Of a DNA stretch of 57,603 bases, positions 26,382 to 35,075 are shown one piece after another. Position 1 is the first letter of the stretch; each line of letters starts with the position of its first letter. A program made the position numbers and the translations under genes. The notes under the pieces were generated by a model. The model ran no database searches and was not told the origin of the DNA. It saw only the letters and a program-made list of their open reading frames with translations. The stretch is from Myxococcales bacterium (GTDB lineage: Bacteria > Myxococcota_A > Polyangia > Polyangiales > SLQV01). The stretch covers positions 1 through 57,603 of the forward strand of contig SLQV01000077.1 of assembly GCA_007131285.1 (NCBI GenBank), given 5' to 3'.

Positions 26382-27143
26382 CTAGCGCTGTCGAGGTTTG
26401 ATAGCGATAGATCCGGTTTCGTCTACCACTGCAAGTACGTAGTTCCCGGCACCGTATTTAGCGTCTAGGCGCGCTAGCCGGGGGGCGAGCCGTGCGCGCA
26501 TACCCTCCGGCGTCAGTCGAACGGGCGCAAGCCCTGCAGCCTTTCGCGCCGCTTGAACTTGTCGATATACATCGATAACAGGATCGGGAGGCGAGGCCGG
26601 GTACGAAGGCTCGATGACATCAATATCGAGCTCAATCCCTTGCTCCGTGTCGCGTGCTCTCTCCCCCGGCTCGCTCCGGGAGTCCGCACCTGCCCTGCGT
26701 CCCGCGGTGCCTCCGGTCGGGGCGAGGCGCTTTCGCGCGCGCTTGACGTCGCGCTCGAAGGTGCCGTCTTCAATTTGGCGGCTGATGCGGCTCCACTTGG
26801 AAAATAGCGTCTGATAGCGGCGCGCGAGCTGCCGGATGCGAAAATTGACCGCCGTGTTGGTGACGCGACGATCAAGCAAGTGCTGCAAGAGTCGCTCGAA
26901 CTGCTGGCGTGGCACCGCGGGCTCCAGCCGCTCCACGCCTTGAAAGTACATGTCGTAACGCGCCGTCAATGCCTTGAGCTGTAGCTCGCCGCGCTTGAGT
27001 AACGCCTCCGCCGTCTCGGGAGCATTCTCCACAACTCTTAAAGTTAACCGATTTTTCGCAAGCGAACCAAGCGCTGAGACGCTCGACTCGCGCTGCTTGC
27101 CTAAGTCTTCGGCAAGCATACTGCGTGCTTGGACAAGGCCCAT
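26382..27143 (-). CDS. MXAN_5187-like coiled-coil protein
   Basis: The central part (about residues 55-135) resembles the MXAN_5187 C-terminal domain family of myxobacteria: a helical repeat with RYDMYFQGVERLEP, then FERLLQHLLDR and FRIRQLARRYQTLFSKWSR. Function is unknown in the family. The N-terminal helix, the basic stretch after the domain and a low-complexity linker lead to a C-terminal helical segment that ends in a short beta-hairpin-like region. No signal peptide. It lies 29 bp upstream of the TSP3 barrel gene on the same strand, so the two are probably one operon. Confidence 0.7.
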   Translation of the reverse strand: MGLVQARSMLAEDLGKQRESSVSALGSLAKNRLTLRVVENAPETAEALLKRGELQLKALTARYDMYFQGVERLEPAVPRQQFERLLQHLLDRRVTNTAVNFRIRQLARRYQTLFSKWSRISRQIEDGTFERDVKRARKRLAPTGGTAGRRAGADSRSEPGERARDTEQGIELDIDVIEPSYPASPPDPVIDVYRQVQAARKAAGLAPVRLTPEGMRARLAPRLARLDAKYGAGNYVLAVVDETGSIAIKPRQR

Positions 27144-27172
27144 GCGTCAGGAACGATTCAAGAGTTCGTACT

Positions 27173-28609
27173 TTATCGAACCTTGGAAGGCGCGCCTACG
27201 GCCGCATCCTTGCTCTCAAGAACCGCGTTGGTCTTCGGGCCGTCTGGGTCTAACGTGTCCTCCGGCGGGGGCGCGGGCTCACCGGCACGCGCGCCTAGTG
27301 CCGGACTCTCGTGGAGAACCGGGGTTCCGTCTTCTGAGATATCCGTCTCCGTGTCGTCACCGAGTTCTTCGGATGGCGCGTCATCCACCGCATTCGTGCC
27401 GGACACACCTTCAGCGGCCGGAGCCGGTGCCAACGCATCCGGCGCGGCATTCAGGTCGGACGCCGGTTCATCGTCGTCGCTAAAGAAATCATCGTCGAAC
27501 ACGGAACCTTCATCGACATCAGGACAGCCGTCGTCATCCTCGACGCCATCGAAGTCTTCCGGGAGCATCGGGCAACGGTCCAAATGATCGGGAATGCCGT
27601 CTCCATCCTGATCACGCGTCTTCGGCTGGTAGGTCACCTGCATCAGCCCTTGAAGCGCCGGCACTCCCGGTGCGACGGAAAGCCCCGTACCGAAGCCCGC
27701 GCCAAATAGCCAGTCTCCTTTTTCCGCGCGCAGCGCAAAAAACACCTCAAGCGGTGTTCTGTCTGACCTTGCAAAGGGCGCGCCCGCGTCCACGGACCCC
27801 CGAAGCTCGGCGATGGCGCGCAACCAAGACACCTCCATACCGCGGTGCGCCAGCGCTAGGACGTAACGCAGCTCATCACGAAAGCGCAGACCCGCAAAGG
27901 TAGTTGGTTCGTAGCGGTGCAGCCAGCTCAGCTCAAGCGCCGCCTCCAGAACCAACAAGTTGTACTCCTGAACCAGCCCAAGCTCGCTCTGCACCGAACC
28001 CGCCGACGCGAAGTCCGCATCGAAGCCTGTCGGCAGCCACAGTCGTGAACTTAACGCCAGTGCGTATCCTGCTGCCTTGGTATCGGGCGAAGTCGCCGCC
28101 TGAGCCTGATAAAGCAGCGTGGTTACCCCCAACTGCGTATCGCCCAACGCAAATGCGCGTGGGTCGCGCATACCTGACGTTCCCGGCGCCGCAAACGGCT
28201 CCAGTGCGGCGAAACCCGCGCCCGTACTCTGCCCAAGCACCCCCGTCACCCGAAGACTCACGCTGGTACGGGCCCCTAAACCGAAAGCACCCCCCATCGT
28301 CGTTGTATGGCGCCAATCGAGCAGATTGCGGCGTACACCGTCCACTGCGACGCGAATGGGCGCCTTGGCCCAGGCATCGGTGAGTTCAAGCCGATAGTTT
28401 CCGTGGCCAAGCGGTCGGCTACCGGGAGTTGTCAAGTAGCCGAAGCGGCCGCCCTGCCAGTCGACAGGGCCGGGGTTCAGGCGCGTTGTCACGACCAAAG
28501 GCGCACCGGCGCCTTGCGCCTGTGCCGCATGCAGCGGCACCCCGGCCCCCAGCAACGAAAGCGTCAAATGCCACGCGGCAAGTGCGTATGGACGCCGGGT
28601 GCGGCGCAT
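27173..28609 (-). CDS. Outer-membrane barrel protein with thrombospondin type-3 repeat
   Basis: From the ATG at 28609 the protein begins with a clear signal peptide (MRRTRRPY start, LPLHAAQAQ-like cleavage region). A roughly 300-residue region of alternating strands follows, typical of an outer-membrane beta barrel. A calcium-binding TSP3 segment (DQDGDGIPD, RCPMLPEDFDGVEDDDGCPD) comes next, then a long acidic, Asp/Glu/Ala-rich tail. An upstream ATG at 28699 would put 30 charged residues before the signal and is less likely. It is related in design to the OmpA/TSP3 gene at 1.5 kb but lacks the OmpA peptidoglycan domain. No SD is visible. Confidence 0.78.
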   Translation of the reverse strand: MRRTRRPYALAAWHLTLSLLGAGVPLHAAQAQGAGAPLVVTTRLNPGPVDWQGGRFGYLTTPGSRPLGHGNYRLELTDAWAKAPIRVAVDGVRRNLLDWRHTTTMGGAFGLGARTSVSLRVTGVLGQSTGAGFAALEPFAAPGTSGMRDPRAFALGDTQLGVTTLLYQAQAATSPDTKAAGYALALSSRLWLPTGFDADFASAGSVQSELGLVQEYNLLVLEAALELSWLHRYEPTTFAGLRFRDELRYVLALAHRGMEVSWLRAIAELRGSVDAGAPFARSDRTPLEVFFALRAEKGDWLFGAGFGTGLSVAPGVPALQGLMQVTYQPKTRDQDGDGIPDHLDRCPMLPEDFDGVEDDDGCPDVDEGSVFDDDFFSDDDEPASDLNAAPDALAPAPAAEGVSGTNAVDDAPSEELGDDTETDISEDGTPVLHESPALGARAGEPAPPPEDTLDPDGPKTNAVLESKDAAVGAPSKVR

Positions 28610-28880
28610 ACGACCACGACTAACGCGGTAGAATGGTGCCAATCGAGGCCTGGGCGCGCCGCCCGATGCCGGCCAGCCATGTGCGTTTTCGTGAACCACC
28701 TGGCGCGGACCTTAGCGCAAAGTCAGGGGCTGGGATACCGACGGCACACACACGGGCGTGCACCAGCCACCAGCGCTTCGCCCGCGGACACTCGAGCGAA
28801 GGGTGACGAGGAAACGTCGACTTCTTAACCCACGTCACGACGCCGACTCGGCTGCCGAACCAGACATTGGCAACGGCGCA

Positions 28881-30413
28881 TCAGCGCTTCAACAGCTCAA
28901 GCGCAACATCGTGGTCACTAAAAGGCAGCTCGGCTGAGCCGATGAGTTGAATGGTTTCGTGACCCTTTCCCGCAATGAGAATGGCGTCTTGAGCGTGCGC
29001 GTTCCCGATAGCCCAAGCGATGGCCGCGGCGCGGTCAGGCTCGCGGCGCACAGACTTGGGCCTTTCGGGAGCTTTGGCAATACCGGCGAAAATCTCAGAT
29101 ATAATGACGTCCGGATGCTCGCTACGGGGATTATCACTGGTGAGCACGACCTCATCTGCCAGCTCCGCGGCAATGGCACCCATCTGCGGCCGCTTACCGC
29201 GATCACGATCACCACCGCATCCGAAAACCAGCCACACGCGCCCGCGCGTGCTTTCGCGTACGGCCTGGAGAGCCGCCGCAAGCGCGTCTGGCGTGTGTGC
29301 ATAGTCCACAAATACAGCAGGCCCGCTCGCGACGTCCGCCGCTATATCTGCGCCGACACGCTGAAGCCGACCAGGCGGCAAAACTGGCCCCTGAGCGCGA
29401 GAACAAGCGCTGATGACCGCACTGGCGAGTTCGGACCATGGCGTGCCAAGTGTCAGGTGAGCGCCGATTGCGACGCCCCAGTTGGCCAGATTGTGGCGAC
29501 CCAAAGGCGCGGCCTCAACGGTCAGGGTGTTGCCGAACGCGCTTAAGTTGGCCCGGGCGCTACCGGGCACTCTGCCGAACGTAAGCGTAGCCTGCAAGGC
29601 GGGGTCGGTGCTCACGGTTAGCGCGTCTGGATGCTTCTTTGCGAGAAGCCGGCCATGTTCCGTGTCGATACAAATCACGCGGGCGGTGGGCGCAAGCTCG
29701 GAAAAAAGCCGCGCTTTCGCCGCGAAGTAGGCATCAACGGTCTTGTGATAGTCGAGATGGTCGCGGCCAAGCCCCGTGAAGCCGGCTACCGCAAAACGCA
29801 GCCCGTCTACCCGGTGTTGGCCAAGGCCGTGACTCGAAACTTCCATCGCAAGGTGCTGCGCACCGGCTGCCACGGCTCCCGCCGCAAAGCGGCTTATTGC
29901 GGGCGCCTCCGGGGTCGTGAAGGGCGATGCCTGCGGGGCGCAACCCGGCACGTGATGGGCAATCGTAGACCACGTCGCACAAGCATGTCCGAGCGCTCGC
30001 GCGAGCACCGCATAAGCCCACACCGTAGTCGTTTTACCGTTCGTGCCCGTCACGCCGAAAAGCGTGAGGGCTTGGCTAGGCGCACCGTAGACCGTTTCGG
30101 CCAGAGGGCCAATGGCGCGCCGTGGCGCACTCAGTTCAAGCCAGGGCATACCCGCTGCACACGCCGGCAACGGAGGCGCGCATGCCACGGCGACCGCACC
30201 GCGAGCAATCGCCTCGACCACGAAGTCACGACCGTCGCGCGTGCCCGGCAACGCGACGAAAAGCATGCCCGGTAGCACTGCCCGAGAATCACTTTCCACC
30301 CCAGAGACGCGAACATCGCGAAGCGAATGATGCGCCACGACCCCGGGCAGGGACAGGAGACTTCCAAGCGACACCCCTTGCCCTACGCCCTCAGTGCTTT
30401 GCTGCTCGCCCAT
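28881..30413 (-). CDS. murE: UDP-MurNAc-tripeptide synthetase (meso-DAP-adding)
   Basis: MurE adds meso-diaminopimelate to UDP-MurNAc-L-Ala-D-Glu using ATP. Visible are the P-loop GVTGTNGKTTT (120-130), the carbamylated Lys233 in AAKARLF, and the DNPR motif (427-430), which selects DAP rather than lysine. The protein is 510 residues, normal. It is the last gene of the mraZ-rsmH-ftsL-ftsI-murE block, 15 bp after ftsI. The canonical next gene, murF, is not here but 24 kb upstream, at the start of the other dcw block. Confidence 0.96.
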   Translation of the reverse strand: MGEQQSTEGVGQGVSLGSLLSLPGVVAHHSLRDVRVSGVESDSRAVLPGMLFVALPGTRDGRDFVVEAIARGAVAVACAPPLPACAAGMPWLELSAPRRAIGPLAETVYGAPSQALTLFGVTGTNGKTTTVWAYAVLARALGHACATWSTIAHHVPGCAPQASPFTTPEAPAISRFAAGAVAAGAQHLAMEVSSHGLGQHRVDGLRFAVAGFTGLGRDHLDYHKTVDAYFAAKARLFSELAPTARVICIDTEHGRLLAKKHPDALTVSTDPALQATLTFGRVPGSARANLSAFGNTLTVEAAPLGRHNLANWGVAIGAHLTLGTPWSELASAVISACSRAQGPVLPPGRLQRVGADIAADVASGPAVFVDYAHTPDALAAALQAVRESTRGRVWLVFGCGGDRDRGKRPQMGAIAAELADEVVLTSDNPRSEHPDVIISEIFAGIAKAPERPKSVRREPDRAAAIAWAIGNAHAQDAILIAGKGHETIQLIGSAELPFSDHDVALELLKR

Positions 30414-30428
30414 AGGCCCTCATCTACT

Positions 30429-32684
30429 TCATTGCGGCGCCACCGGTGCCGCAGCCGGACTAACCGGCACACGCCCTAAACTTGAGACCACCTCGGATGT
30501 GGACGCGTCGGAGGGGTCAATGCCACGCGCGCCCCCTAGGGCCCCGGACCGATGCGCGTGGCGCGCCACCACGCCGTAGGGCTCCAGCGTCAGGCGGACG
30601 CGATCGCCTTTTTCCACGATAGTGTGAGCCTCCGGGTCTTGCTGAATAACGATACCGCTACCTTCAACTTGAGGCAGCAACCCTGCCCGCGCGAGCCGCG
30701 TCACCGCGTCTTTGACCCCAAGTGCTGTCAGCGACGGCACTCGGGCCGCGCCTGCGGGCACGGGCTCGGCAGATCGCGGCGTTTCCCTGGGTTGGCCCTC
30801 CGCTTTTACCCGCGAGCGCACCTCACTGAGCTTCGCAATCAGCGAGCGCGTCCCGGTCGCTGGCACCCCAAGGCGCCGCAGTGCGGCATCCGTGACGCGA
30901 CGAAATACAGGGGCCGCGAGCACGCCGCCAGCGTGCACCGCCATGGGCTCGTCGATCACGACTGCCATGGCGATGCGCGGTGATTCGAGAGGTGCAAACC
31001 CAACGAACGAGGCTATCCACTTGTCACGCTCGTAGCCACGGCCGGTGAGTTTCGCCTTCTGGGCCGTGCCGGTCTTGCCGGCTGCTAGGTGATGCTCAAG
31101 CGAGGCCTCAGAACCCGTTCCCGAAGCGCCGGTCACCGCCGTCAACATCTCGGCGACAAGGCGCGCACTACGACTCGGCAGAACGCTGCGGCGTACTGTG
31201 GGCGCGAAGGTCTTGACTTCACGACCAGAAGCGCTTGTGATGCGCTTGACAAGTCGAGGCTCCATGAGGTTCCCGCCATTGGCTAAGGCTGCAGTGGCGA
31301 GCGCCAGTTGCAGCACAGTCACGCTCATGCCTTGGCCAAAGGCTATCGTCGCTGCGTCCATCTCGAACCACCCGTCGTAGTGGGTGAGCTGGCCTTCTGT
31401 CTCTGCGGGCAGCGGAACCCCCGTCAGCGCGCCGAAACCAAAGCGCCTAAGCGCGTTGTAGAGCTTATCTTTTCCGAGCAGGCGCCCAACCTTGGCGGTA
31501 CCTATATTGCTTGAGTAGGTGAGAATTTCCGCGGGCTTAAGCAAGCCATGTGGGTGGGTGTCGTGAATCTGCTGGTCCGCCACCACCATGCGCCCGCCCT
31601 CACAGTCGATAAGGTCCGAGGGCCGCAGCACGCGCGCGGCGAGCGCGGCAGCCACGGTAAAGGGCTTCAAGGTCGATCCCGGCTCAAAGCGGTCGGTGAC
31701 CGCTCGATTGCGCCGCGACTCCGCCGCGGCGTGGCCGGGTTCATTGGGATTGAAGGTAGGATAATTGGCTAGGGCTAGGATCTCACCGGTGGCGGGATCT
31801 ATCGCAACCAGCGATCCCGCGCGCGCTTCCGACGCCCGAACCGTCCGGAACAGTTCCTGTTCGGCACGGTGTTGGATTGCGCGGTCGAGGGTCAACATAA
31901 GGTCGTCTCCTTCCGCCGCTCGGTCATCGAGCAAGCGCTCGGAGAACACAACGTTGCCATCGCGGTCACGAATAGCTGGCGCGGCCAAAATCGATCCGCG
32001 CAGCGATGCTTCGAAGTGCCGCTCCAAGCCTTCTTTGCCTACACCGTCAATATCCGCAAAACCGAGCACGTGGGAGGCGAGCTCTCGATGTGGGTAGAAG
32101 CGTCGCGCTTCTCGCGTTAGGTAAACACCAGGCAGATCGAGTGCTTGAAGTGCCTCTGCCTCCTTGGGTTGAATATGCCGCTTGATCCACACGAAGAGCT
32201 TGTCACGGTTAAGTCGGTTACTTACGAGATCGGGCGCCAACCCGAGTAGCGCGGCAAGTGGCTCACCGACGCTTGCCAATGGCACTTCCCGCCGCTTGAG
32301 CTCCCTGGGATTTGCCCAGACGCTGTAGATCTCGACAGACACAGCGAGTTCAACGCCGTGGCGGTCGCGAATGGTTCCGCGCTTTGGCGCCAGTTGCAGG
32401 TGCTTCAAGTACTGCGCCTCCGCGAGTTCGGCAAGCATGGGGGAGCGCACCTGCTGAAGCACGTAGGCGCGATAGATCAGGAGCGCCGCGGCACATGCAA
32501 CTACGCCCCCGAGCAATAGAAGCCGGAACCGCATCCAGCGTTGACGCGCCGCGGCGCGTGCCGCGGCGGCAGCTTTCGTCGGCCGTGACGCCGCACCAGC
32601 ATCCCTAGAGACCGTTTCAGGCGCCCCGGATACCGCTGCAGATCTCGTCGTGTAGCCCTTATTAGGCCGCGGCGTCTGCCTCAT
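30429..32684 (-). CDS. ftsI: Septal peptidoglycan transpeptidase FtsI (PBP3) with PASTA domain
   Basis: This is the divisome D,D-transpeptidase. A short cytosolic N-terminus precedes one membrane helix (about 53-75). A dimerisation/pedestal domain follows, then the penicillin-binding domain with Ser337-x-x-Lys340 (EPGSTLKPF), Ser391-Ser-Asn393 and Lys537-Thr-Gly-Thr. A C-terminal PASTA domain (about 655-710) is preceded by a linker; PASTA on FtsI is more usual in Gram-positives and in Myxococcota than in enterobacteria. Length of 751 is at the long end. Its ATG overlaps the ftsL stop by 4 bp. It acts with FtsW, encoded in the other dcw block. Confidence 0.95.
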   Translation of the reverse strand: MRQTPRPNKGYTTRSAAVSGAPETVSRDAGAASRPTKAAAAARAAARQRWMRFRLLLLGGVVACAAALLIYRAYVLQQVRSPMLAELAEAQYLKHLQLAPKRGTIRDRHGVELAVSVEIYSVWANPRELKRREVPLASVGEPLAALLGLAPDLVSNRLNRDKLFVWIKRHIQPKEAEALQALDLPGVYLTREARRFYPHRELASHVLGFADIDGVGKEGLERHFEASLRGSILAAPAIRDRDGNVVFSERLLDDRAAEGDDLMLTLDRAIQHRAEQELFRTVRASEARAGSLVAIDPATGEILALANYPTFNPNEPGHAAAESRRNRAVTDRFEPGSTLKPFTVAAALAARVLRPSDLIDCEGGRMVVADQQIHDTHPHGLLKPAEILTYSSNIGTAKVGRLLGKDKLYNALRRFGFGALTGVPLPAETEGQLTHYDGWFEMDAATIAFGQGMSVTVLQLALATAALANGGNLMEPRLVKRITSASGREVKTFAPTVRRSVLPSRSARLVAEMLTAVTGASGTGSEASLEHHLAAGKTGTAQKAKLTGRGYERDKWIASFVGFAPLESPRIAMAVVIDEPMAVHAGGVLAAPVFRRVTDAALRRLGVPATGTRSLIAKLSEVRSRVKAEGQPRETPRSAEPVPAGAARVPSLTALGVKDAVTRLARAGLLPQVEGSGIVIQQDPEAHTIVEKGDRVRLTLEPYGVVARHAHRSGALGGARGIDPSDASTSEVVSSLGRVPVSPAAAPVAPQ

Positions 32685-32992
32685 CTCACCCCGCCAGCCC
32701 GACTCGCGAAACGCGTTTCGCGGTCGAGGGTCACTAGCTGATCGTGGCTGGGGTGCACGAGGCGCAGCCGTTGCTCGGCTAAACGTTCGATGCGTTCAGC
32801 TTGACGCAAGACTCCCGCTTCTACGCTGAGCAAACGCAACTCCTCGAGCAGTTCACGTTGCTCTTTGCGGGCAGCGCCGACCTCGTAACCAAGCCGAATG
32901 GTTTCGAAGCGCACTGTCAAGTGCACGATGAAAGCGAGGGCTGCCGCCACCACCGCGAAGGTCCACAAGACAACGAAACGCGAACGTAACAT
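32681..32992 (-). CDS. ftsL: Cell-division protein FtsL
   Basis: This is a small bitopic division protein of 103 residues: a short cytosolic tail, one membrane helix (about 5-27, FVVLWTFAVVAAALAFIVHL) and a periplasmic coiled-coil rich in Glu, Leu and Arg. The sequence itself is poorly conserved in the family; identification rests on size, topology and position between rsmH and ftsI, both with almost no gap. It links FtsI to FtsB/FtsQ in the divisome. Confidence 0.88.
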   Translation of the reverse strand: MLRSRFVVLWTFAVVAAALAFIVHLTVRFETIRLGYEVGAARKEQRELLEELRLLSVEAGVLRQAERIERLAEQRLRLVHPSHDQLVTLDRETRFASRAGGVR

Positions 32993-33994
32993 CTAGAGGT
33001 CCTCCTCTCTTTTCTCAACCTGATTGAGCAATGCTGCACCCGTCGTGCGCGCGCTCACATCCGCCGTGCGCGTCGCCACGCGCAGCTTGGCGCTACGGGC
33101 GCGCGGGTTTTCCAAGCGCTCCGCATCACTGGCCACCACGGGCCGCCGCGTCAGCGCTTGCCACAAGGTGACATTGCGAAACGTCCACTTCACCATGCGG
33201 TCCTCAAGCGAGTGAAACGTGATGACCGCCAGTCGACCATCGGGCGCGAGCAGCGCGCGCACGTCCGCCAACATGCGTTGCAGGGCGCCTAGCTCATCGT
33301 TGACGGCGATGCGTAGCGCTTGAAAGGTGCGTGTCGCAGGGTCGATGCGCGAGTGTCCCCAACCTCCGATGGACATGACAGCTTCGCGCAAGTCGAGCGT
33401 TGTCCGCAGGCGACCAGCGGCGAGCGCTTCAAGAATGGCCCGCGCAATGCGCCGGGAGCGCCGTTCTTCGCCGTAGTGATAGATGACGTCGGCCAACGTT
33501 GTCTCGTCCTGACGGCGAAGCCAGTCTGCGAGGGTATCGCTAGTGCGATCCATGCGCATATCGAGGGGGCCCGCATGGCGAAAGCTGAAACCCCGCTCGG
33601 GCGAATCGAGTTGCGGGGACGAGACACCAACATCTGCAAGCACGCCGTGGAAAGGCCCGCCCAGTTCAGCCGTCAGTGCGGACAGTTCACCAAAATTGCC
33701 TTCGACAACACGAAGGCGTCCTCCCTGTTGCGCTGCCAACAACTGGCCGGCAAGCACAGCTTCGGGGTCGCGGTCGAGCGCCACCACGCTCACGTTTGGC
33801 GCACTCGCCAACAACGCCCGCGTGTGGCCCCCGCGCCCAAAGGTAAGGTCAAGAAAGCGCCCCCCTGCTGCAACGTCTAACCCACGCATGCATTCATTGA
33901 GCAAGACAGGGGCGTGCCCACGATTGACCGCACCCGTCGCGGCCTTGCGCGGCTGAGACGGGTGCGCTCCCGCATCGCGATCGTCCATCGTCAT
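32993..33994 (-). CDS. rsmH: 16S rRNA (cytosine1402-N4)-methyltransferase
   Basis: RsmH (MraW) methylates C1402 of 16S rRNA. It shows HAPVLLNECMRGL, the SAM-binding LDLTFGRGGHTRALL, GVLADVGVSSPQLDSPERGFSFRHAGPLDMRM and the terminal VITFHSLEDRMVK block. The start is ATG 33994, which overlaps the mraZ stop as ATGA and gives 333 residues, the family's length. The same frame stays open upstream through all of mraZ to 34591, but that is not part of the protein. Confidence 0.95.
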   Translation of the reverse strand: MTMDDRDAGAHPSQPRKAATGAVNRGHAPVLLNECMRGLDVAAGGRFLDLTFGRGGHTRALLASAPNVSVVALDRDPEAVLAGQLLAAQQGGRLRVVEGNFGELSALTAELGGPFHGVLADVGVSSPQLDSPERGFSFRHAGPLDMRMDRTSDTLADWLRRQDETTLADVIYHYGEERRSRRIARAILEALAAGRLRTTLDLREAVMSIGGWGHSRIDPATRTFQALRIAVNDELGALQRMLADVRALLAPDGRLAVITFHSLEDRMVKWTFRNVTLWQALTRRPVVASDAERLENPRARSAKLRVATRTADVSARTTGAALLNQVEKREEDL

Positions 33995-34587
33995 ACGCCA
34001 AGCTCCGCGAGGCGGGCAAGTAGCCTGGCTTTGCGCTCGGGCTCGTCGATTACTGCTTGCGTCAGCGCCGAGAAGCGCTCCGGCGACCACAGCTCGATAA
34101 AACGCCCCATGCCGGCGAAGAGGATTTCGCCATCGATGCCCGCATGCGCGCGCATGGTTGCCGGCAACACCAGCCTCCCGTGACGGTCCGGCGCAAACTC
34201 CATTGCACCCGACACAATGCAGCGCTGTAGCAGTCGCACATCTGGATCGAGGTGTGGCAAGGCAGCCAGTCGCGCTTCGAAGCGGCGCCACTCTGCCACC
34301 GGATAAGCGACCAAGCAGGGATCGAGCGCTGTTGTGATGACAATGGAGCACGCGTCGGGCGCCGTGCTCAGTGCGGTGGTGGCTGCGTCGCCGGGTGCTT
34401 GCGGACTGTGCTTGGGCGAGACCTTCCGGCTCGCAGCACTTGGTGCCAAGGCGGCTTCGGAGTCCCGTGGGGTAAAAGTGCCGCTCTCCGCGGCGCTCAC
34501 GTGTCCGTAGAGCGTTTCGCGAAAGCGTGCCGGCAAGGAGGTGCGCCCCTTGCTGTCGATGCTGTGCTGAAACCGGCCGCAAAACAC
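33991..34587 (-). CDS. mraZ: Transcriptional regulator MraZ with an insertion
   Basis: MraZ represses the dcw operon through a ring of SpoVT-AbrB DNA-binding units. Present are the first repeat opening FQHSIDSKGRTSLPARFRE and the second repeat RHGRLVLPATMRAHAG, and the GRFIELW strand. At 198 residues it is about 50 longer than usual. The extra length is a Ser/Ala/Pro-rich insertion (about residues 30-75) between the first repeat's strands. The start is GTG 34587, with GGGGAG 7 nt upstream. It heads the first dcw block. Confidence 0.93.
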   Translation of the reverse strand: MFCGRFQHSIDSKGRTSLPARFRETLYGHVSAAESGTFTPRDSEAALAPSAASRKVSPKHSPQAPGDAATTALSTAPDACSIVITTALDPCLVAYPVAEWRRFEARLAALPHLDPDVRLLQRCIVSGAMEFAPDRHGRLVLPATMRAHAGIDGEILFAGMGRFIELWSPERFSALTQAVIDEPERKARLLARLAELGV

Positions 34588-34600
34588 CCATTGCTCCCCA
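34586..34600 (-). promoter_or_regulatory. Two TGGG boxes at the mraZ start (possible MraZ-binding site)
   Basis: On the minus strand TGGGG, a 5-nt spacer and TGGGT follow one another, the spacing of MraZ operator boxes. Only two boxes are present and they overlap the Shine-Dalgarno and GTG start, so chance is possible. Confidence 0.3.
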
Positions 34601-35075
34601 CTCGAGACCGTAGCGTCGCCGGGCTCACCCCGTACTGGGCCGCAGCGCCCGGATGCCGGGAGCGCGCGCGACTCGCGGTCCCCGCACGGCGCAGTCTCTC
34701 TGTGGATTGCGCCCGACGCAGCTCACTCGAGTGATCCACTGCTTACCACGAAATGCCACCAATCTTCCCCTTTGATCCACGGATAAGTCATTAGCGTCCG
34801 CTCACACGTCCGAACGTCCCAGCCCCCGACGAGCCGGCTGCACACCGTGCCCATGGTGCAACATATTGACTTCAGTGAAATTTGACCGTGTCACTCGGCG
34901 ATATCGCGAGGAACTTGGCCTTTCCGGGCAGCCTGCCGGATAGAAGATCTCTTTTCTCAGATAGGCACCGGCGCTGGCCGTTTTCTTGGCTCCGTACCAA
35001 CCGAAGACCCACGTGCCTAACATGATGCCGGGGCCTCCCTCGGCACGTGTGCAGATAAACGAAGGGACCTCGGTC
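34588..35075. other. Region upstream of mraZ
   Basis: The promoter of the first dcw block must lie here, since pheA ends at 35076 on the same strand. I cannot identify convincing -35/-10 boxes or a terminator for pheA, and no gene is supported. Confidence 0.4.

Noticed and set aside
33994-34591. Open frame continuing upstream of rsmH through the whole of mraZ, suggesting a fused or extended RsmH.
   Set aside because: RsmH's conserved start region begins at 33994 with an ATGA overlap to the mraZ stop, and the mraZ frame encodes a clear MraZ. The extension is an artefact of high GC.
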